DNA from: Mucilaginibacter sp. L196
GTDB taxonomy: Bacteria; Bacteroidota; Bacteroidia; Sphingobacteriales; Sphingobacteriaceae
Length of the DNA stretch: 64,000 nucleotides
NCBI RefSeq assembly: GCF_009765905.1
Contig: NZ_LMUO01000012.1
Coordinates: forward strand, 106,577 to 170,576
Direction: 5' to 3'
Shown: positions 46,921-57,487 of the stretch, piece by piece
Numbering within the stretch: the stretch's first letter is position 1
Layout of the letters: each line of letters starts with the position of its first letter
Program-made: the position numbers and the translations under genes
Notes under the pieces: generated by a model
Told to the model about the DNA's origin: nothing
Database searches by the model: none
Seen by the model: only the letters and a program-made list of their open reading frames with translations

Positions 46921-48828
46921 TTACATGTAACCACGTTGGTTCTTTCCTTCCATCCAGTTGGCGAAGGCGCGGTTAACTACCTTGTTACCACCAGGGGTTG
47001 GGAAATCACCGCTAAAATACCAGTCGCCGGTGTGATCCGGGCAGGCGATGTGCAGGTTATCCAATGTTTGGTATAATACTTTTACCTCTGCTTTTATTTC
47101 TTTTGGGGTGATGATCTTAGCTATACGATCAGATATTTCCTGATCAGTAAAAGGCGCGTAGATGGCTTTTACGTAGTTTACCACTTCTTCTTTAGGCAGC
47201 GATGCGCTGTCTTTACATTGCTGGTAAACTTTCAATATCACATCATCCATACCGGCATCTTTCAATAGGCTTATCGCTGCCTCGAAAGCAACAAACTCGC
47301 CCATGCGCGACATATCAATACCATAACAATCAGGGTACCTGATTTGCGGTGCTGATGAAACCACCACTATTTTTTTAGGGCCTAAACGATCAAGAATTTT
47401 CAGGATGCTTTGTTTAAGCGTAGTACCACGAACAATTGAATCATCCAAAACCACCAACGTATCAGTTCCGTTTTTAATCAAACCGTAAGTGGTATCATAA
47501 ACGTGGGCAACCATTTCGCTACGGTCGGCATCCTGTGTGATGAATGTACGGAGCTTAACGTCTTTTATCGCGATCTTTTCCACACGTGGAGCCATACATA
47601 ACACTTCCGTCAATTCCTCATCGGTGATTTTGTCGGTTCGGTTTAGCAGTTTATCGCGCTGGTATTTTTTGATGTATTTATGTACGCCCTCAACCATACC
47701 GTAAAATGCTACCTCTGCGGTGTTAGGTATGTAGGAGAACACAGTATTTTTCACATCGTGGTTTATCTCGTTTAATATCTGCGAACAAAGCAGGCGGCCT
47801 AATTGTTTACGCTCGCGGTAAATAGAAGCATCGCTACCACGTGAAAAATAGATACGTTCAAATGAACATGCCTTTTTTTCTCTTGGCTCGCTGATCATGT
47901 CCTCAGTTATTTTACCATTCTTTTTAACGATAAGCGCATGGCCGGGCTGTATTTCCTTAACATCACCAATAGGGATATTAAAGGCAGTTTGAATAGCGGG
48001 GCGCTCAGAAGCGGCAACCACAATCTCATCATTAGCATAATAATAAGCCGGGCGTATACCTGCCGGGTCGCGCATTACAAATGCGTCACCGTGGCCTAAT
48101 ATACCTGCGATAGTGTAACCACCGTCCCAGTTTTTGGCTGATTTACGCAGAATTTTAGCAACATCCATATCATTGGCTATCAGCTTGCTAATCTCCATGT
48201 TATCGTCGTGGCCTTCGCGTTTGTATTGGTCGAATAATCCCTGGTTCTCAGTATCGATAAAGTGCCCTATCTTTTCCAAAACAGTAACCGTATCGGCTTT
48301 TTCTTTTGGATGCTGGCCTAAATCGTACAGTTGCTGCAACAGTTCATCAACATTAGTCATGTTGAAGTTACCGGCAATAACCAGGTTACGGGTCATCCAG
48401 TTGTTCTGACGTAAGAAAGGGTGACAGTTTTCTATACTGTTTTTGCCATGGGTACCATAACGCAAATGGCCCAATAACACTTCGCCGGTAAAGCTTATGT
48501 GTTCTTTGAGCCAATCAGCATCCTGCATACGTTCCGGGGTTTCCTTCTGTATGTCGGCAAACTTTTTCTGGATATACTCAAAAATGTCTGCAACGGCATT
48601 TGAGGCCATCGATCGGTGCCTGCTTATATAGCGTTTACCAGGCTCAACATCTAGTTTAATTGTTGCAACGCCGGCGCCATCCTGGCCACGGTTGTGTTGT
48701 TTTTCCATTAAAAGATAAAGCTTGTTAAGGCCGTACAGTGCAGTACCGTACTTTTTTTGATAGAAAGAAAGTGGCTTTAAAAGGCGGATAAATGCCACAC
48801 CGCATTCATGTTTAATCTGATCGCTCAT
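46921..48828 (-). CDS. PurF-type amidophosphoribosyltransferase paralogue, 635 aa
   Basis: The class II glutamine amidotransferase domain starts HECGVAFIR: Cys9 would be the nucleophile once the eight-residue propeptide is removed. LGHLRYGTHG and HPFLRQNNW follow. The PRTase domain has the PRPP loop VVLDDSIVRGTT. Canonical PurF is about 470-510 residues; this protein has insertions around residues 70-110 and 190-235 and a C-terminal addition with HTGDWYFSGDFPTPGG. It may perform the first step of purine synthesis or be a divergent paralogue beside a standard PurF elsewhere. It stands alone with its own terminator. Confidence 0.85.
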   Translation of the reverse strand: MSDQIKHECGVAFIRLLKPLSFYQKKYGTALYGLNKLYLLMEKQHNRGQDGAGVATIKLDVEPGKRYISRHRSMASNAVADIFEYIQKKFADIQKETPERMQDADWLKEHISFTGEVLLGHLRYGTHGKNSIENCHPFLRQNNWMTRNLVIAGNFNMTNVDELLQQLYDLGQHPKEKADTVTVLEKIGHFIDTENQGLFDQYKREGHDDNMEISKLIANDMDVAKILRKSAKNWDGGYTIAGILGHGDAFVMRDPAGIRPAYYYANDEIVVAASERPAIQTAFNIPIGDVKEIQPGHALIVKKNGKITEDMISEPREKKACSFERIYFSRGSDASIYRERKQLGRLLCSQILNEINHDVKNTVFSYIPNTAEVAFYGMVEGVHKYIKKYQRDKLLNRTDKITDEELTEVLCMAPRVEKIAIKDVKLRTFITQDADRSEMVAHVYDTTYGLIKNGTDTLVVLDDSIVRGTTLKQSILKILDRLGPKKIVVVSSAPQIRYPDCYGIDMSRMGEFVAFEAAISLLKDAGMDDVILKVYQQCKDSASLPKEEVVNYVKAIYAPFTDQEISDRIAKIITPKEIKAEVKVLYQTLDNLHIACPDHTGDWYFSGDFPTPGGNKVVNRAFANWMEGKNQRGYM

Positions 48829-49035
48829 GATTGAGAATGAGGTGGCAAAGGTAAAAGTTTATTTAGATTTTAGCTTATCCAATTTGTCATTAATTCGTAT
48901 TAATATGAAGTAATTATGAACAATTTGTTAACTATTTGGAAGCGAGATTATAGAGCGGGGTGCGGATGAAGTTCGCTACCCCTTTTTAAGCGCTTTAATC
49001 TTTGGGCAAACAACAATTATAATACTTATTGCGTT

Positions 49036-50343
49036 TTATAACCTTTCGCCGTGCTGGCTTATATCCAAGCCGATACGCTCTTCCTCGTCGGATACTTGCA
49101 GAGGAGATATCATATCAGTGATCTTAAGCAACAATAATGAGCCAAAGAATGAGAATATTGATACTACCACTAATGCTATACATTGCACAAAAAACAAATG
49201 CGTATGGCCGAAAAATAAACCATCACCAGTGGTATTGTTTGGGTTGATATCCTTGCTGGCAAAAACACCTGTAAGCACCATACCTACCATACCGCCAACG
49301 CCGTGACACGGGAATACATCTAGTGTATCGTCAATGGTGGTACGTGTGCGCCACTCTACTACCAGGTTACTTATTATTGCCGATATAATACCAATAGCCA
49401 ACGAATGTGGTATAGATACGTACCCTGCCGCAGGTGTTATAGCAACCAAACCAACAACAGCACCTATACAAGTACCCATCGCCGATGGTTTACGACCGCG
49501 CAGCATATCAAAAAATATCCAGGTTAATCCGCCAGCTGCTGATGCTGTGGTACTGGTTGCCAATGCAAGTACCGCCAGGTGATTTGCACCAAATGCTGAA
49601 CCGGCGTTAAAACCGAACCAACCAAACCACAATAAGCCGGTGCCTATTATTACATAAGTTACACGAGCGGGAGTATGGTCAACTTCGGTACGGCGTTTTA
49701 GATATAATGCCGACGCAAGCGCCGCCCAACCTGCAGACATGTGGACAACAGTACCGCCCGCGAAATCAAGTACACCAAGCTTACTTAATAAGCCATCTGG
49801 ATGCCATGTGCAATGCGCTAATGGTGAGAATATAAATATGGTGAACAGGCATACAAATATGATGTATGAATTAAAACGGATACGCCCTGCAAAAGCGCCG
49901 GTGATAAGCGCCGGTGTTATAATAGCGAATTTTAACTGATACATGGCGAAAAGCAACAGCGGGATAGTCGGCGCTAATTTCCAGGTTGCATTTCCCATCA
50001 TTCCCTTCATCATAAAATATGTACCGGGATTACCTATAACCCCATGCACATCATTACCAAATGCTAAACTGAAACCAAATATGCCCCACATTATAGTTAC
50101 TATAACCATACATATAATGCTTTGCAACATGGTTGATATTACATTCTTTTTAGTGACCATACCACCGTAAAAGAACGCGAGTCCGGGTGTCATGATCAGC
50201 ACAAGGGCTGTTGACATCAGCATCCAGGCAATATCACCTGTATTGAACTTGGGATCTGTGAGGGAAGTTACTTCGACTGAGGGGTAAAAAAAAGTTAAAG
50301 CCAGTATAAGAATAATAATTGAAAAAGGGAGATAGCGCTTCAT
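49036..50343 (-). CDS. amt: Ammonium transporter
   Basis: A 435-residue Amt/MEP channel with 11-12 membrane helices. Family motifs include FYGGMVTKKNVISTMLQS, DFAGGTVVHMSAGWAALASA and the conserved histidines in CHGVGGMVGMVL. An N-terminal hydrophobic segment precedes the core. It carries ammonium into the cell under nitrogen limitation. No PII (glnK) gene is adjacent, unlike in many bacteria. The 206-base gap to the PurF-like gene holds nothing I can name. Confidence 0.96.
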   Translation of the reverse strand: MKRYLPFSIIILILALTFFYPSVEVTSLTDPKFNTGDIAWMLMSTALVLIMTPGLAFFYGGMVTKKNVISTMLQSIICMVIVTIMWGIFGFSLAFGNDVHGVIGNPGTYFMMKGMMGNATWKLAPTIPLLLFAMYQLKFAIITPALITGAFAGRIRFNSYIIFVCLFTIFIFSPLAHCTWHPDGLLSKLGVLDFAGGTVVHMSAGWAALASALYLKRRTEVDHTPARVTYVIIGTGLLWFGWFGFNAGSAFGANHLAVLALATSTTASAAGGLTWIFFDMLRGRKPSAMGTCIGAVVGLVAITPAAGYVSIPHSLAIGIISAIISNLVVEWRTRTTIDDTLDVFPCHGVGGMVGMVLTGVFASKDINPNNTTGDGLFFGHTHLFFVQCIALVVVSIFSFFGSLLLLKITDMISPLQVSDEEERIGLDISQHGERL

Positions 50344-50445
50344 TAGTATAAGAACTGATTAAAAAACGCCTGAAATTATGATTTAAATCACATATAAATG
50401 AAATTTTGTTGATTTTTTAACAAAAAATTTTTCAAAGACTCCTTA

Positions 50446-51960
50446 TTACAGATAATTAATAATAAAATCCGGGAAAACCCCTAATAAAATTAGTAACACA
50501 GATATTATCGCCGCTAAAAAAAGCAAATTATACGATTTACTTACGGGTTCTTTAACAATCTCCAATCTTTTAATGAAAAGATTGAGTGGAATTTTAAGAT
50601 AATAAAACAGCGAAACTACAGTAGTTAAGGCCCCGGTTATCATCAATAGTAAAAGCCACAGATCATGATTTTGCTGATAAACGCTATAAACCGCGGAGAA
50701 TACAAACACTTTACCTGTAAACCCGGCAGTTATAGGTAAACCGGTTAATGATATAAGTATAATTACAAAACATACCGAAGCGGTGGTGTATCTTAGGCCA
50801 AGGCCTTTATAGCCCTCCATATCTTCGGCACCGGTTACGTTTGCAAAATAACTGGCTAGTACCAGCGCGCCAATATTGGCTATACTGTATACCAGCAAAT
50901 ACCAGGTAAGCGCCGTAATGCCTTGCTGATTAAAGGTGACTATAGCCATTAAAACAAAGCCCGTATGCCCAATGCTTGAATAAGCCAGCATGCGTTTCAC
51001 GTTGGTTTGCAACACGGCGGCAAAGTTACCGGCTATCATAGTTGCGATGCCTACTACGGACAGGAACATCTTAAAATCAAAGTCTATCCATTTGGCGGAA
51101 AAGATGAACGGGGTAAGGAAATTAATTAATACGGCAAAACCCGCTATTTTAGGCAAGGTTGACAAATAGGCGGTAACCGGAGTTGAAGCTCCCTCGTAAA
51201 CATCGGGCACCCAAAAATGCATCGGGATAAACGATAATTTGAAACCGATACCTAACAGCACGAGTACTAAAGTAAAGGAAACTGCCGTACCATTTGCTTG
51301 TGATAAGCCCTGCACAAAATTGCCGTCAAACAGATCTAAAGACCCGGTAAAGCCATATAGGAGCGAAATACCATACAGCATAATAGCTGAAGCCGCTGCC
51401 CCAAATAATACATATTTTAAACCGGCTTCGGTACTAAGCGCATTTTCGGAGCGGTAGGCGACCAACAGGTATGATGCCAGTGAAACCATCTCGATTGACA
51501 GATAAATGGATAGCAGGTTAACCGCCATCGTCATTAGGTGCAATCCGAATACAGAGGCAATGATGATGGTATACAGATCGGACAAGCCTTTTTTGTGTGC
51601 ACGTAGTTTATGATCCCAATCGGCATAAAGCAGCAGCACAAATGCCAGCAGGTCAATGATAAATTTAAAGTTGACGGCGGCACGGGTGAGTAACAAAGAG
51701 TTATTAAAAAGAAATAATGGGATATTCTCCTGCACACTTTGTTTTACAAAATCCTTTTGCCCGAGGTCTAAAACACAAATCAGCAAAACGCCTACACAAG
51801 CAATAGTTTTGCATAGCTTTTGAGAGTTTTTGCCGAAGAGCAAGTCGGTTATCAGCACAATGATAAATAAGGCACTAAGCCAAACCTCGGGCATAAAAAA
51901 CTGCACGCTACCCAATAAATTGGAAAGGTAACCGTGTATATATGGTAGCAGATCGTGCAT
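50446..51960 (-). CDS. nuoN: NADH-quinone oxidoreductase subunit N
   Basis: A 504-residue antiporter-like membrane subunit of complex I with about 14 helices. The conserved segments EMVSLASYLLVAYR, FIPMHFWVPDVYEGASTPVT and RMLAYSSIGHTGF carry the proton-channel Glu/Lys residues. It is the last gene of the leftward nuoH-N unit, lying three bases after the DUF4139 gene's stop. It pumps protons as part of the membrane arm. Confidence 0.96.
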   Translation of the reverse strand: MHDLLPYIHGYLSNLLGSVQFFMPEVWLSALFIIVLITDLLFGKNSQKLCKTIACVGVLLICVLDLGQKDFVKQSVQENIPLFLFNNSLLLTRAAVNFKFIIDLLAFVLLLYADWDHKLRAHKKGLSDLYTIIIASVFGLHLMTMAVNLLSIYLSIEMVSLASYLLVAYRSENALSTEAGLKYVLFGAAASAIMLYGISLLYGFTGSLDLFDGNFVQGLSQANGTAVSFTLVLVLLGIGFKLSFIPMHFWVPDVYEGASTPVTAYLSTLPKIAGFAVLINFLTPFIFSAKWIDFDFKMFLSVVGIATMIAGNFAAVLQTNVKRMLAYSSIGHTGFVLMAIVTFNQQGITALTWYLLVYSIANIGALVLASYFANVTGAEDMEGYKGLGLRYTTASVCFVIILISLTGLPITAGFTGKVFVFSAVYSVYQQNHDLWLLLLMITGALTTVVSLFYYLKIPLNLFIKRLEIVKEPVSKSYNLLFLAAIISVLLILLGVFPDFIINYL

Positions 51961-51963
51961 TAA

Positions 51964-53568
51964 TTATTGAATAATTATAGATTGATTTTTAGGGTATTTG
52001 ACTTGATATTTCAACTCTAACTTTTTACTATCCTGCGGGCTAAGCTTAATATTCCACGAAACTTTTCCCGTATTCGGATCAAGACTGCCGTGCGATAATT
52101 CCTGGGTTTCCACTTCGATAGCAGTATTTTGCGAAACCGGAATCTGATCTTCAACCAATAAATTTATGGGTTGTTTTTTACGATTTTTGATTTCAATCAA
52201 CCAATCCCGGGTGTCTTTTCTGTTTGAACCTATGGTTTGCCTTTGTGTTATCTCCTTTTGCAAAACCCGGGTCACCACAATATTTTTATCAGCACCTAAT
52301 GACAAATTTAATGTATCAGAAGTTGAATTGATATTTAATGCTGATTTACCGATAAATGTATCCTCAAAAAACAAATTTGCTTCGCCGGATAAGAAATTAT
52401 ATTTATTCCAATCAGTAATTTTTGCTGATAAAAATACATTTGTGCTCAGCTTTGGCGCTATCGCGTATTGATAAGTTGCAGGTAAATCAAATTGCTGAAT
52501 TTGAACTGTATATTGTTTACCATCACTCGGGATAGAATAAGGGTTATCTATTTTAAACTCCACGTTGGTTTGATTGTCTACCTGGTTAACCATAACCGGA
52601 TTACTATATTCTTTCTGCTGAGTTCCATAGCCTTTTGTAACTACAACTTCAGCTAATTCATTGTTACTAACGCTTGAACTTGCATAATCTGCTTGTCTGT
52701 TAGACGACTCGTCAAAATTCAAATAATATGGGTTTAGCTCCGGCTTACTACCACTAATTGCAGGATTACCTGTTGATAAACTTAGCTTAATATTTTTCCA
52801 ATCTTCGCCGCTTTGTTGGGATACATTGGCCTTGTAAGATACACTTAATGGGCTGTTAACGTTTTTGGCTTTAATATCATAAGAAGGATACCACCTCGCA
52901 TTCCTCACAACATAATTTAATGTAAACTCGGTTTGAAGGCTTTTTTCTGCAGATACCGTTACCAAAATATTACTTGTTACCGTACTACTCCCCCTTTGAA
53001 GGTCATAGATCTGGCTATTATATTTTTGCAATTCGGTATTAATCGCTTCTATATCGCTATTAATAACTAATTGCCTTTTTTTGATTTCGGTTAACCTTTC
53101 TGTTTGAAAATCGAGCGCTTGTTTTAATTTTAAAACATCAAAGGTACTATTCTGCCCAACTACCATCTGGTTCTTAAATAACATCTGTTCTTCTTGCTGA
53201 GAGATAGAAAGAAGATTATTTTGAAGTTGTAATTTATCCTTCAGCAATTTCTGTTGTACCTGAAGAGCCGCAATATCTTTCTCTTTATTGTCGGCGTTTA
53301 AATAGTTCAATTCGTTTTTTACTGAAAGAATTGTAAAATCGCCACCGGCATGAACTTGTATGCTTTGCGCATCAATACCTGATGAAATACCGCCAAATAC
53401 TAAGGTTGACGTTCCGGGGCTTATATTGACACTCGCGTTACGGGTTACTTGTGCACCGTTTAGAAATACGATAACTTTTTGAACTTTTGATGTTACTTTT
53501 TGTCCGTCATCAGCTCTCGAGTTGATAGCGGTAAAAATAAGGCCGATAATTAATAATTTTTTAAACAT
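51964..53568 (-). CDS. DUF4139 (MuiA-like) secreted protein inside the nuo operon
   Basis: A 534-residue protein with a signal peptide, an N-terminal DUF4140-like domain (VQKVIVFLNGAQVTRNASVN) and a coiled coil (about 95-190). A DUF4139 beta domain (WYPSYDIKAKNVNSPLSVSY) fills the rest. The family is called mucoidy inhibitor A-like; its function is not established. Residues 307-317 read EVVVTKGYGTQ, nearly identical to the TonB-box region of SusC receptors, placed in a loop of the DUF4139 domain. It has no obvious role in complex I, yet is fixed between nuoM and nuoN, 3 bases from nuoN. Confidence 0.9.
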   Translation of the reverse strand: MFKKLLIIGLIFTAINSRADDGQKVTSKVQKVIVFLNGAQVTRNASVNISPGTSTLVFGGISSGIDAQSIQVHAGGDFTILSVKNELNYLNADNKEKDIAALQVQQKLLKDKLQLQNNLLSISQQEEQMLFKNQMVVGQNSTFDVLKLKQALDFQTERLTEIKKRQLVINSDIEAINTELQKYNSQIYDLQRGSSTVTSNILVTVSAEKSLQTEFTLNYVVRNARWYPSYDIKAKNVNSPLSVSYKANVSQQSGEDWKNIKLSLSTGNPAISGSKPELNPYYLNFDESSNRQADYASSSVSNNELAEVVVTKGYGTQQKEYSNPVMVNQVDNQTNVEFKIDNPYSIPSDGKQYTVQIQQFDLPATYQYAIAPKLSTNVFLSAKITDWNKYNFLSGEANLFFEDTFIGKSALNINSTSDTLNLSLGADKNIVVTRVLQKEITQRQTIGSNRKDTRDWLIEIKNRKKQPINLLVEDQIPVSQNTAIEVETQELSHGSLDPNTGKVSWNIKLSPQDSKKLELKYQVKYPKNQSIIIQ

Positions 53569-53692
53569 AATTTTTTTGAATTAAGTAAACGCTTGTTGTC
53601 AAGTCAATCCTAAACCCTATCGGGAGATTGATCATAAACAGGATGCAACCGTTTACATTTTTCCATAAATTATTTTCAAAAAAAATCATCCG

Positions 53693-55279
53693 TTATTTTA
53701 TCTGTATAAAATGGACCAGAGCCAGCACCGAATCATTAATCTTAGCAAATACCAGCGATGGCATTACGCCTAAAGCCAAAGCCGTTAAGGCAAGTGGCAC
53801 CAAGGCGATGATCTCACGAGGTTTCAGGTCGACTAATGCTGCACGCCAGATGTCGCCGCCTTTGAGGGAGACTGATCCGAAGAACATGCGTTGTAAGGTC
53901 CACAGCAGATAACAGGCACTAAACAGTATACCAACCGCACCGCAGATAGCCAGCCAATTTGGTAACAGTACCGATTTAAATGCACCTGTTAACGAGAACG
54001 CCTCAGCTATGAAGGTTGAGAAACCGGGCAAACCTAATGACGCGAAAAAGGCGATCATGATGAATACCATATACTTCGGCATAAGCGTGCCTAAGCCGCG
54101 GAAATTATAAATATCCCTATCATGCACACGATTGTACACCACCCCTACCAGGAAGAATAGCATCGCCGATAAAAAGCCGTGGCTCACCATTTGGAATACT
54201 GCTCCGCTGATACCTTCGGTGGTTTGTGAGGCGATGCCTAACAGCACAAAACCCATTTGCGATACAGATGAGTAAGCGATGATGCGTTTAAAATCACGCT
54301 GTGCAAGGGCATTGAATGCACCATATAGAATAGAAATGACACCTAATAGTCCCAGCCAAAATGCGCCGGATGTGGCTACCTCGGGGAAAATACCGATACA
54401 AATACGGATGATACCGTAGCCACCTATTTTTAACAGGATACCTGCTAGTATGATGGATACCGGTGTTGGAGCTTCTACGTGCGCGTCAGGTAGCCAGGTA
54501 TGCAGTGGCACTACCGGAACCTTGATAGCGAAAGCCACAAATAATACCACAAAGCCAACCGTACGGGCCGAAACGCCGAATATGGTTTGATGGCTTAATA
54601 CATTGAATATAGAGCCAGGCGTATAGTTTGCCGGGTTCATCATTTGGATCATGTTGAAGGTGTGGTTGCCGGTGGCGGGATCTTTTACAGATAAGTAAAG
54701 GCCAATCATCACCAAAAGCATAAATACCGAACCGAATAATGTATACAGGAAAAATTTGATAGCCGCGTACTCGCGCCTTGCACCACCCCACATCCCGATA
54801 AGGAAGTACAGTGGCAGCAACATCAATTCATAGAATATGTAGAACAGGAAGAAATCGAGCGAACAGAATACGCCGATCAGTGCCATATCCAGCAATAAAA
54901 ACAAAGCGAAGAAGCCTTTGAGGTTACTGGTGATCTCCCATGATGATAACGCCGCGACAACCATTACTATGGAAGTCATGAGTAACAAGGTTACCGATAT
55001 GCCATCTATCCCCACAAAATAATCTATCTGCATGGTGCCAAGACTGCCGAGGTTTAGATGGATCCACGGTAGTTTTTGCAGGAACTGGAATTGTGTTTCA
55101 TGATCGATACCGCCAAAGGCTGCTCCTGTTTTAAAGTTGAGGTAGATGTATACGCTGATAGCTAACTGCAATAAGGTAGCCAGCAGGGTAATGTATTTAA
55201 AACTGGCGCGCATGCTTGATGGCAGCACCACAATGATAAATCCAAACAGGATGGGTAAAAATATGAGCAGGGTTAGCAT
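53693..55279 (-). CDS. nuoM: NADH-quinone oxidoreductase subunit M
   Basis: A 528-residue antiporter-like subunit of complex I. YELMLLPLYFLIGMWGG, KVPVVPLHTWLPDAHVEAPT and RIIAYSSVSQMGF hold the proton-path Glu, Lys and His. I chose ATG 55279 (MLTLLIFLPILFG). The longer frame from 55336 would prepend residues encoded by an AGTTGAAGGTTGAAAGTT-type intergenic repeat, an implausible leader. The 139 bases up to nuoL contain this repeat and a GC-rich CACCCC patch. It is followed by the DUF4139 gene. Confidence 0.95.
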   Translation of the reverse strand: MLTLLIFLPILFGFIIVVLPSSMRASFKYITLLATLLQLAISVYIYLNFKTGAAFGGIDHETQFQFLQKLPWIHLNLGSLGTMQIDYFVGIDGISVTLLLMTSIVMVVAALSSWEITSNLKGFFALFLLLDMALIGVFCSLDFFLFYIFYELMLLPLYFLIGMWGGARREYAAIKFFLYTLFGSVFMLLVMIGLYLSVKDPATGNHTFNMIQMMNPANYTPGSIFNVLSHQTIFGVSARTVGFVVLFVAFAIKVPVVPLHTWLPDAHVEAPTPVSIILAGILLKIGGYGIIRICIGIFPEVATSGAFWLGLLGVISILYGAFNALAQRDFKRIIAYSSVSQMGFVLLGIASQTTEGISGAVFQMVSHGFLSAMLFFLVGVVYNRVHDRDIYNFRGLGTLMPKYMVFIMIAFFASLGLPGFSTFIAEAFSLTGAFKSVLLPNWLAICGAVGILFSACYLLWTLQRMFFGSVSLKGGDIWRAALVDLKPREIIALVPLALTALALGVMPSLVFAKINDSVLALVHFIQIK

Positions 55280-55418
55280 TGTTGTGTTGAAAGTTGAAGG
55301 TTGAAAGTTAAACGTTTTTTTATGGCGTATAGACACACCCCTGCAGCCGCACTGGCTTGCGCCCCCCCTCTCGAGAGTGGAATTTGTTTGGAGCGTGTGT
55401 ATGCTTTAAATCTCATAA

Positions 55419-57482
55419 CTAAATCAACGTTTTTAAAATAAACAGCGCCAGTATTACAGCCAGCATGCTGAACAAATAGTATTGAATTTTACCGCTTTGA
55501 AAATTACGTGCAAAATTGCCAATTAGCTGCACTATTGCCGTAAGTAAATGTAAAAAACCGTCAATGATATATTTATCTATCCAGGCGGTAATTTTTGAAA
55601 TAACGAGTACTATATTTTTTAACAGGTTGATAAAGCCATCAATAATGTTTTTATCAAACCAGGATGAGGCGTTGCTCAAGGCTAATATCGGCTTAACAAT
55701 GGCTAGATGATAAAACCGGTCGATATACCATTCGTGGTATGATAGGCGGAAGAAAAACCCTGTTTGATCGAAGGTAAACGTGTTCCGTTTTACATAGATA
55801 CTGTAAGCAATATACATCACCAAAATATTTATCAGAAGTGCAAATGCCGGGATAATAGTGTGATACATATTAACGCGCTCTAAAAAGCCGGGGCCAGAAA
55901 AAGCATTAAAAATCCAGGCATGTTCGTAAACCAATGGGTTTAATGAGAACAGCGGGAACAAGCAGCACACGGTTAAAAATAATAGCGGTAATTTAAATTG
56001 CCAGCCGCCATCGTTACAATGGATGTGGATATACGGATTAATTTTTTGCAACCTGAACTCGCCGAAAAATACTTTCACAATCAGGCGGCCTATATAAAAC
56101 GCGGTTAATATGCTGGCTATGATAGCGCCAACGGGTATCATACGGTAATACCATTCTTTACCATCCGACCACTCGAAGGCTTGTATCAGAATGCCATCTT
56201 TGGAGAGATAACCCGAAGTTAGTGGCAAGCCAATTAATGCCAGCGAAGCAACAACGGCAGCTATAAAAGTAAAAGGTAGCTTTTTACGCAGCCCACCCAT
56301 GTACAGGATATTTTGCGGGTCGATGTCCAGATTGTTTTCCTCTTTGATGTGCTGCATCTGGTGGATAACGATACCGGCAATCAGGAACAACAGGCACTTA
56401 AAGAACGCATGAGTAACCAAATGAAACAATGACGAAGCATAAGCGCCAATACCCATCGCCATGATCATAAAACCTAATTGGGATATGGTGGAGTAGGCCA
56501 GTATACGTTTCAGATCGTTTTGGGTGAGGGCGATGGTTGCTGCCATAAATGCGGTAAAACAGCCGATGATGGCAAGTGCATTTAATTCGGCAGTATTGAA
56601 GATCGGGTAAACTCTACCTAATAAAAAAACACCCGCAGCTACCATAGTAGCGGCATGAATAAGGGCGGATACTGATGTCGGGCCTTCCATAGCATCGGGC
56701 AGCCAGGTATGTAAGGGGAACTGCGCTGATTTTGCCGCTACTGCCAACATAATACCAATGCATGCTATATATTGATAAACAGCAGGTAATTGCGTAGCTG
56801 GGGCTACCCATATTCCGTTTTTAATGAATGATTGGGCAACTAAACCGTTATCGCCAAAAAGCTGCACAATATCGGCAGTATGGAATTGGGTGAAGAGGAT
56901 GATAATGGCAACTAATAGTCCAATATCGCCAATGCGGTTTATGATGAAAGCTTTTTTATTGGCGTAGACTGCTTTGTCTTTCGTAAACCAAAAACCTATT
57001 AATAAGTATGATGAAAAGCCAACTAATTCCCAGAACGCATAGAACAGGTACATGCTATCCACCACTACCAAAGCCAGCATACTGAAACAGAAGAAGCTGA
57101 GATAAGTAAAATAGCGTTTATAACTGGCATCGTGGCTCATGTAGGCCGTAGAATAGATGTGTACGGGCAACGCGATTAAGCTCACCAGTAATAGTAATAT
57201 AACCGATAGGTTATTTAATAAAACACCGGCATACAATTTATTCGCACCAATGGTAAACCACAGTTGCTGTAGATGTAAAGGCTGTTGCCCCCATATTTTG
57301 GAGAAGACCAATGCTGATAAAACCGCACTGGTGAATATAGCTAAGGTTGACACCCAACCACTCGCCTTATTGGTTTTACCCGGCAGGCAAACGTTTATTA
57401 AAAAGGCAATAAGCGGCATAACTACTGCTGCAAGTGCATAGTAGGCGACGGATATGTCCTGATATGGTATAGATGTATTCAA
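55419..57482 (-). CDS. nuoL: NADH-quinone oxidoreductase subunit L
   Basis: The largest membrane subunit of complex I, 687 residues. FWELVGFSSYLLIGFWF, FPLHTWLPDAMEGPTSVSAL and RILAYSTISQLGFMIMAMG are the family landmarks. The long lateral helix region follows near the C-terminus (HEWYIDRFYHLAIVKPILA, then repeated IIDGF segments). The start is a TTG at 57482, five bases after the stop of the preceding gene. No in-frame ATG or GTG lies between that stop and the first membrane helix. Confidence 0.95.
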   Translation of the reverse strand: MNTSIPYQDISVAYYALAAVVMPLIAFLINVCLPGKTNKASGWVSTLAIFTSAVLSALVFSKIWGQQPLHLQQLWFTIGANKLYAGVLLNNLSVILLLLVSLIALPVHIYSTAYMSHDASYKRYFTYLSFFCFSMLALVVVDSMYLFYAFWELVGFSSYLLIGFWFTKDKAVYANKKAFIINRIGDIGLLVAIIILFTQFHTADIVQLFGDNGLVAQSFIKNGIWVAPATQLPAVYQYIACIGIMLAVAAKSAQFPLHTWLPDAMEGPTSVSALIHAATMVAAGVFLLGRVYPIFNTAELNALAIIGCFTAFMAATIALTQNDLKRILAYSTISQLGFMIMAMGIGAYASSLFHLVTHAFFKCLLFLIAGIVIHQMQHIKEENNLDIDPQNILYMGGLRKKLPFTFIAAVVASLALIGLPLTSGYLSKDGILIQAFEWSDGKEWYYRMIPVGAIIASILTAFYIGRLIVKVFFGEFRLQKINPYIHIHCNDGGWQFKLPLLFLTVCCLFPLFSLNPLVYEHAWIFNAFSGPGFLERVNMYHTIIPAFALLINILVMYIAYSIYVKRNTFTFDQTGFFFRLSYHEWYIDRFYHLAIVKPILALSNASSWFDKNIIDGFINLLKNIVLVISKITAWIDKYIIDGFLHLLTAIVQLIGNFARNFQSGKIQYYLFSMLAVILALFILKTLI

Positions 57483-57487
57483 ATTGC

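Noticed and set aside
48940..49000. Hairpin GGGGTGCG...CGCTACCCC followed by T5
   Set aside because: The T-tract is on the plus strand, where no gene ends; on the minus strand, the amt reading strand, it lacks a U-tract. Possible but unsupported.
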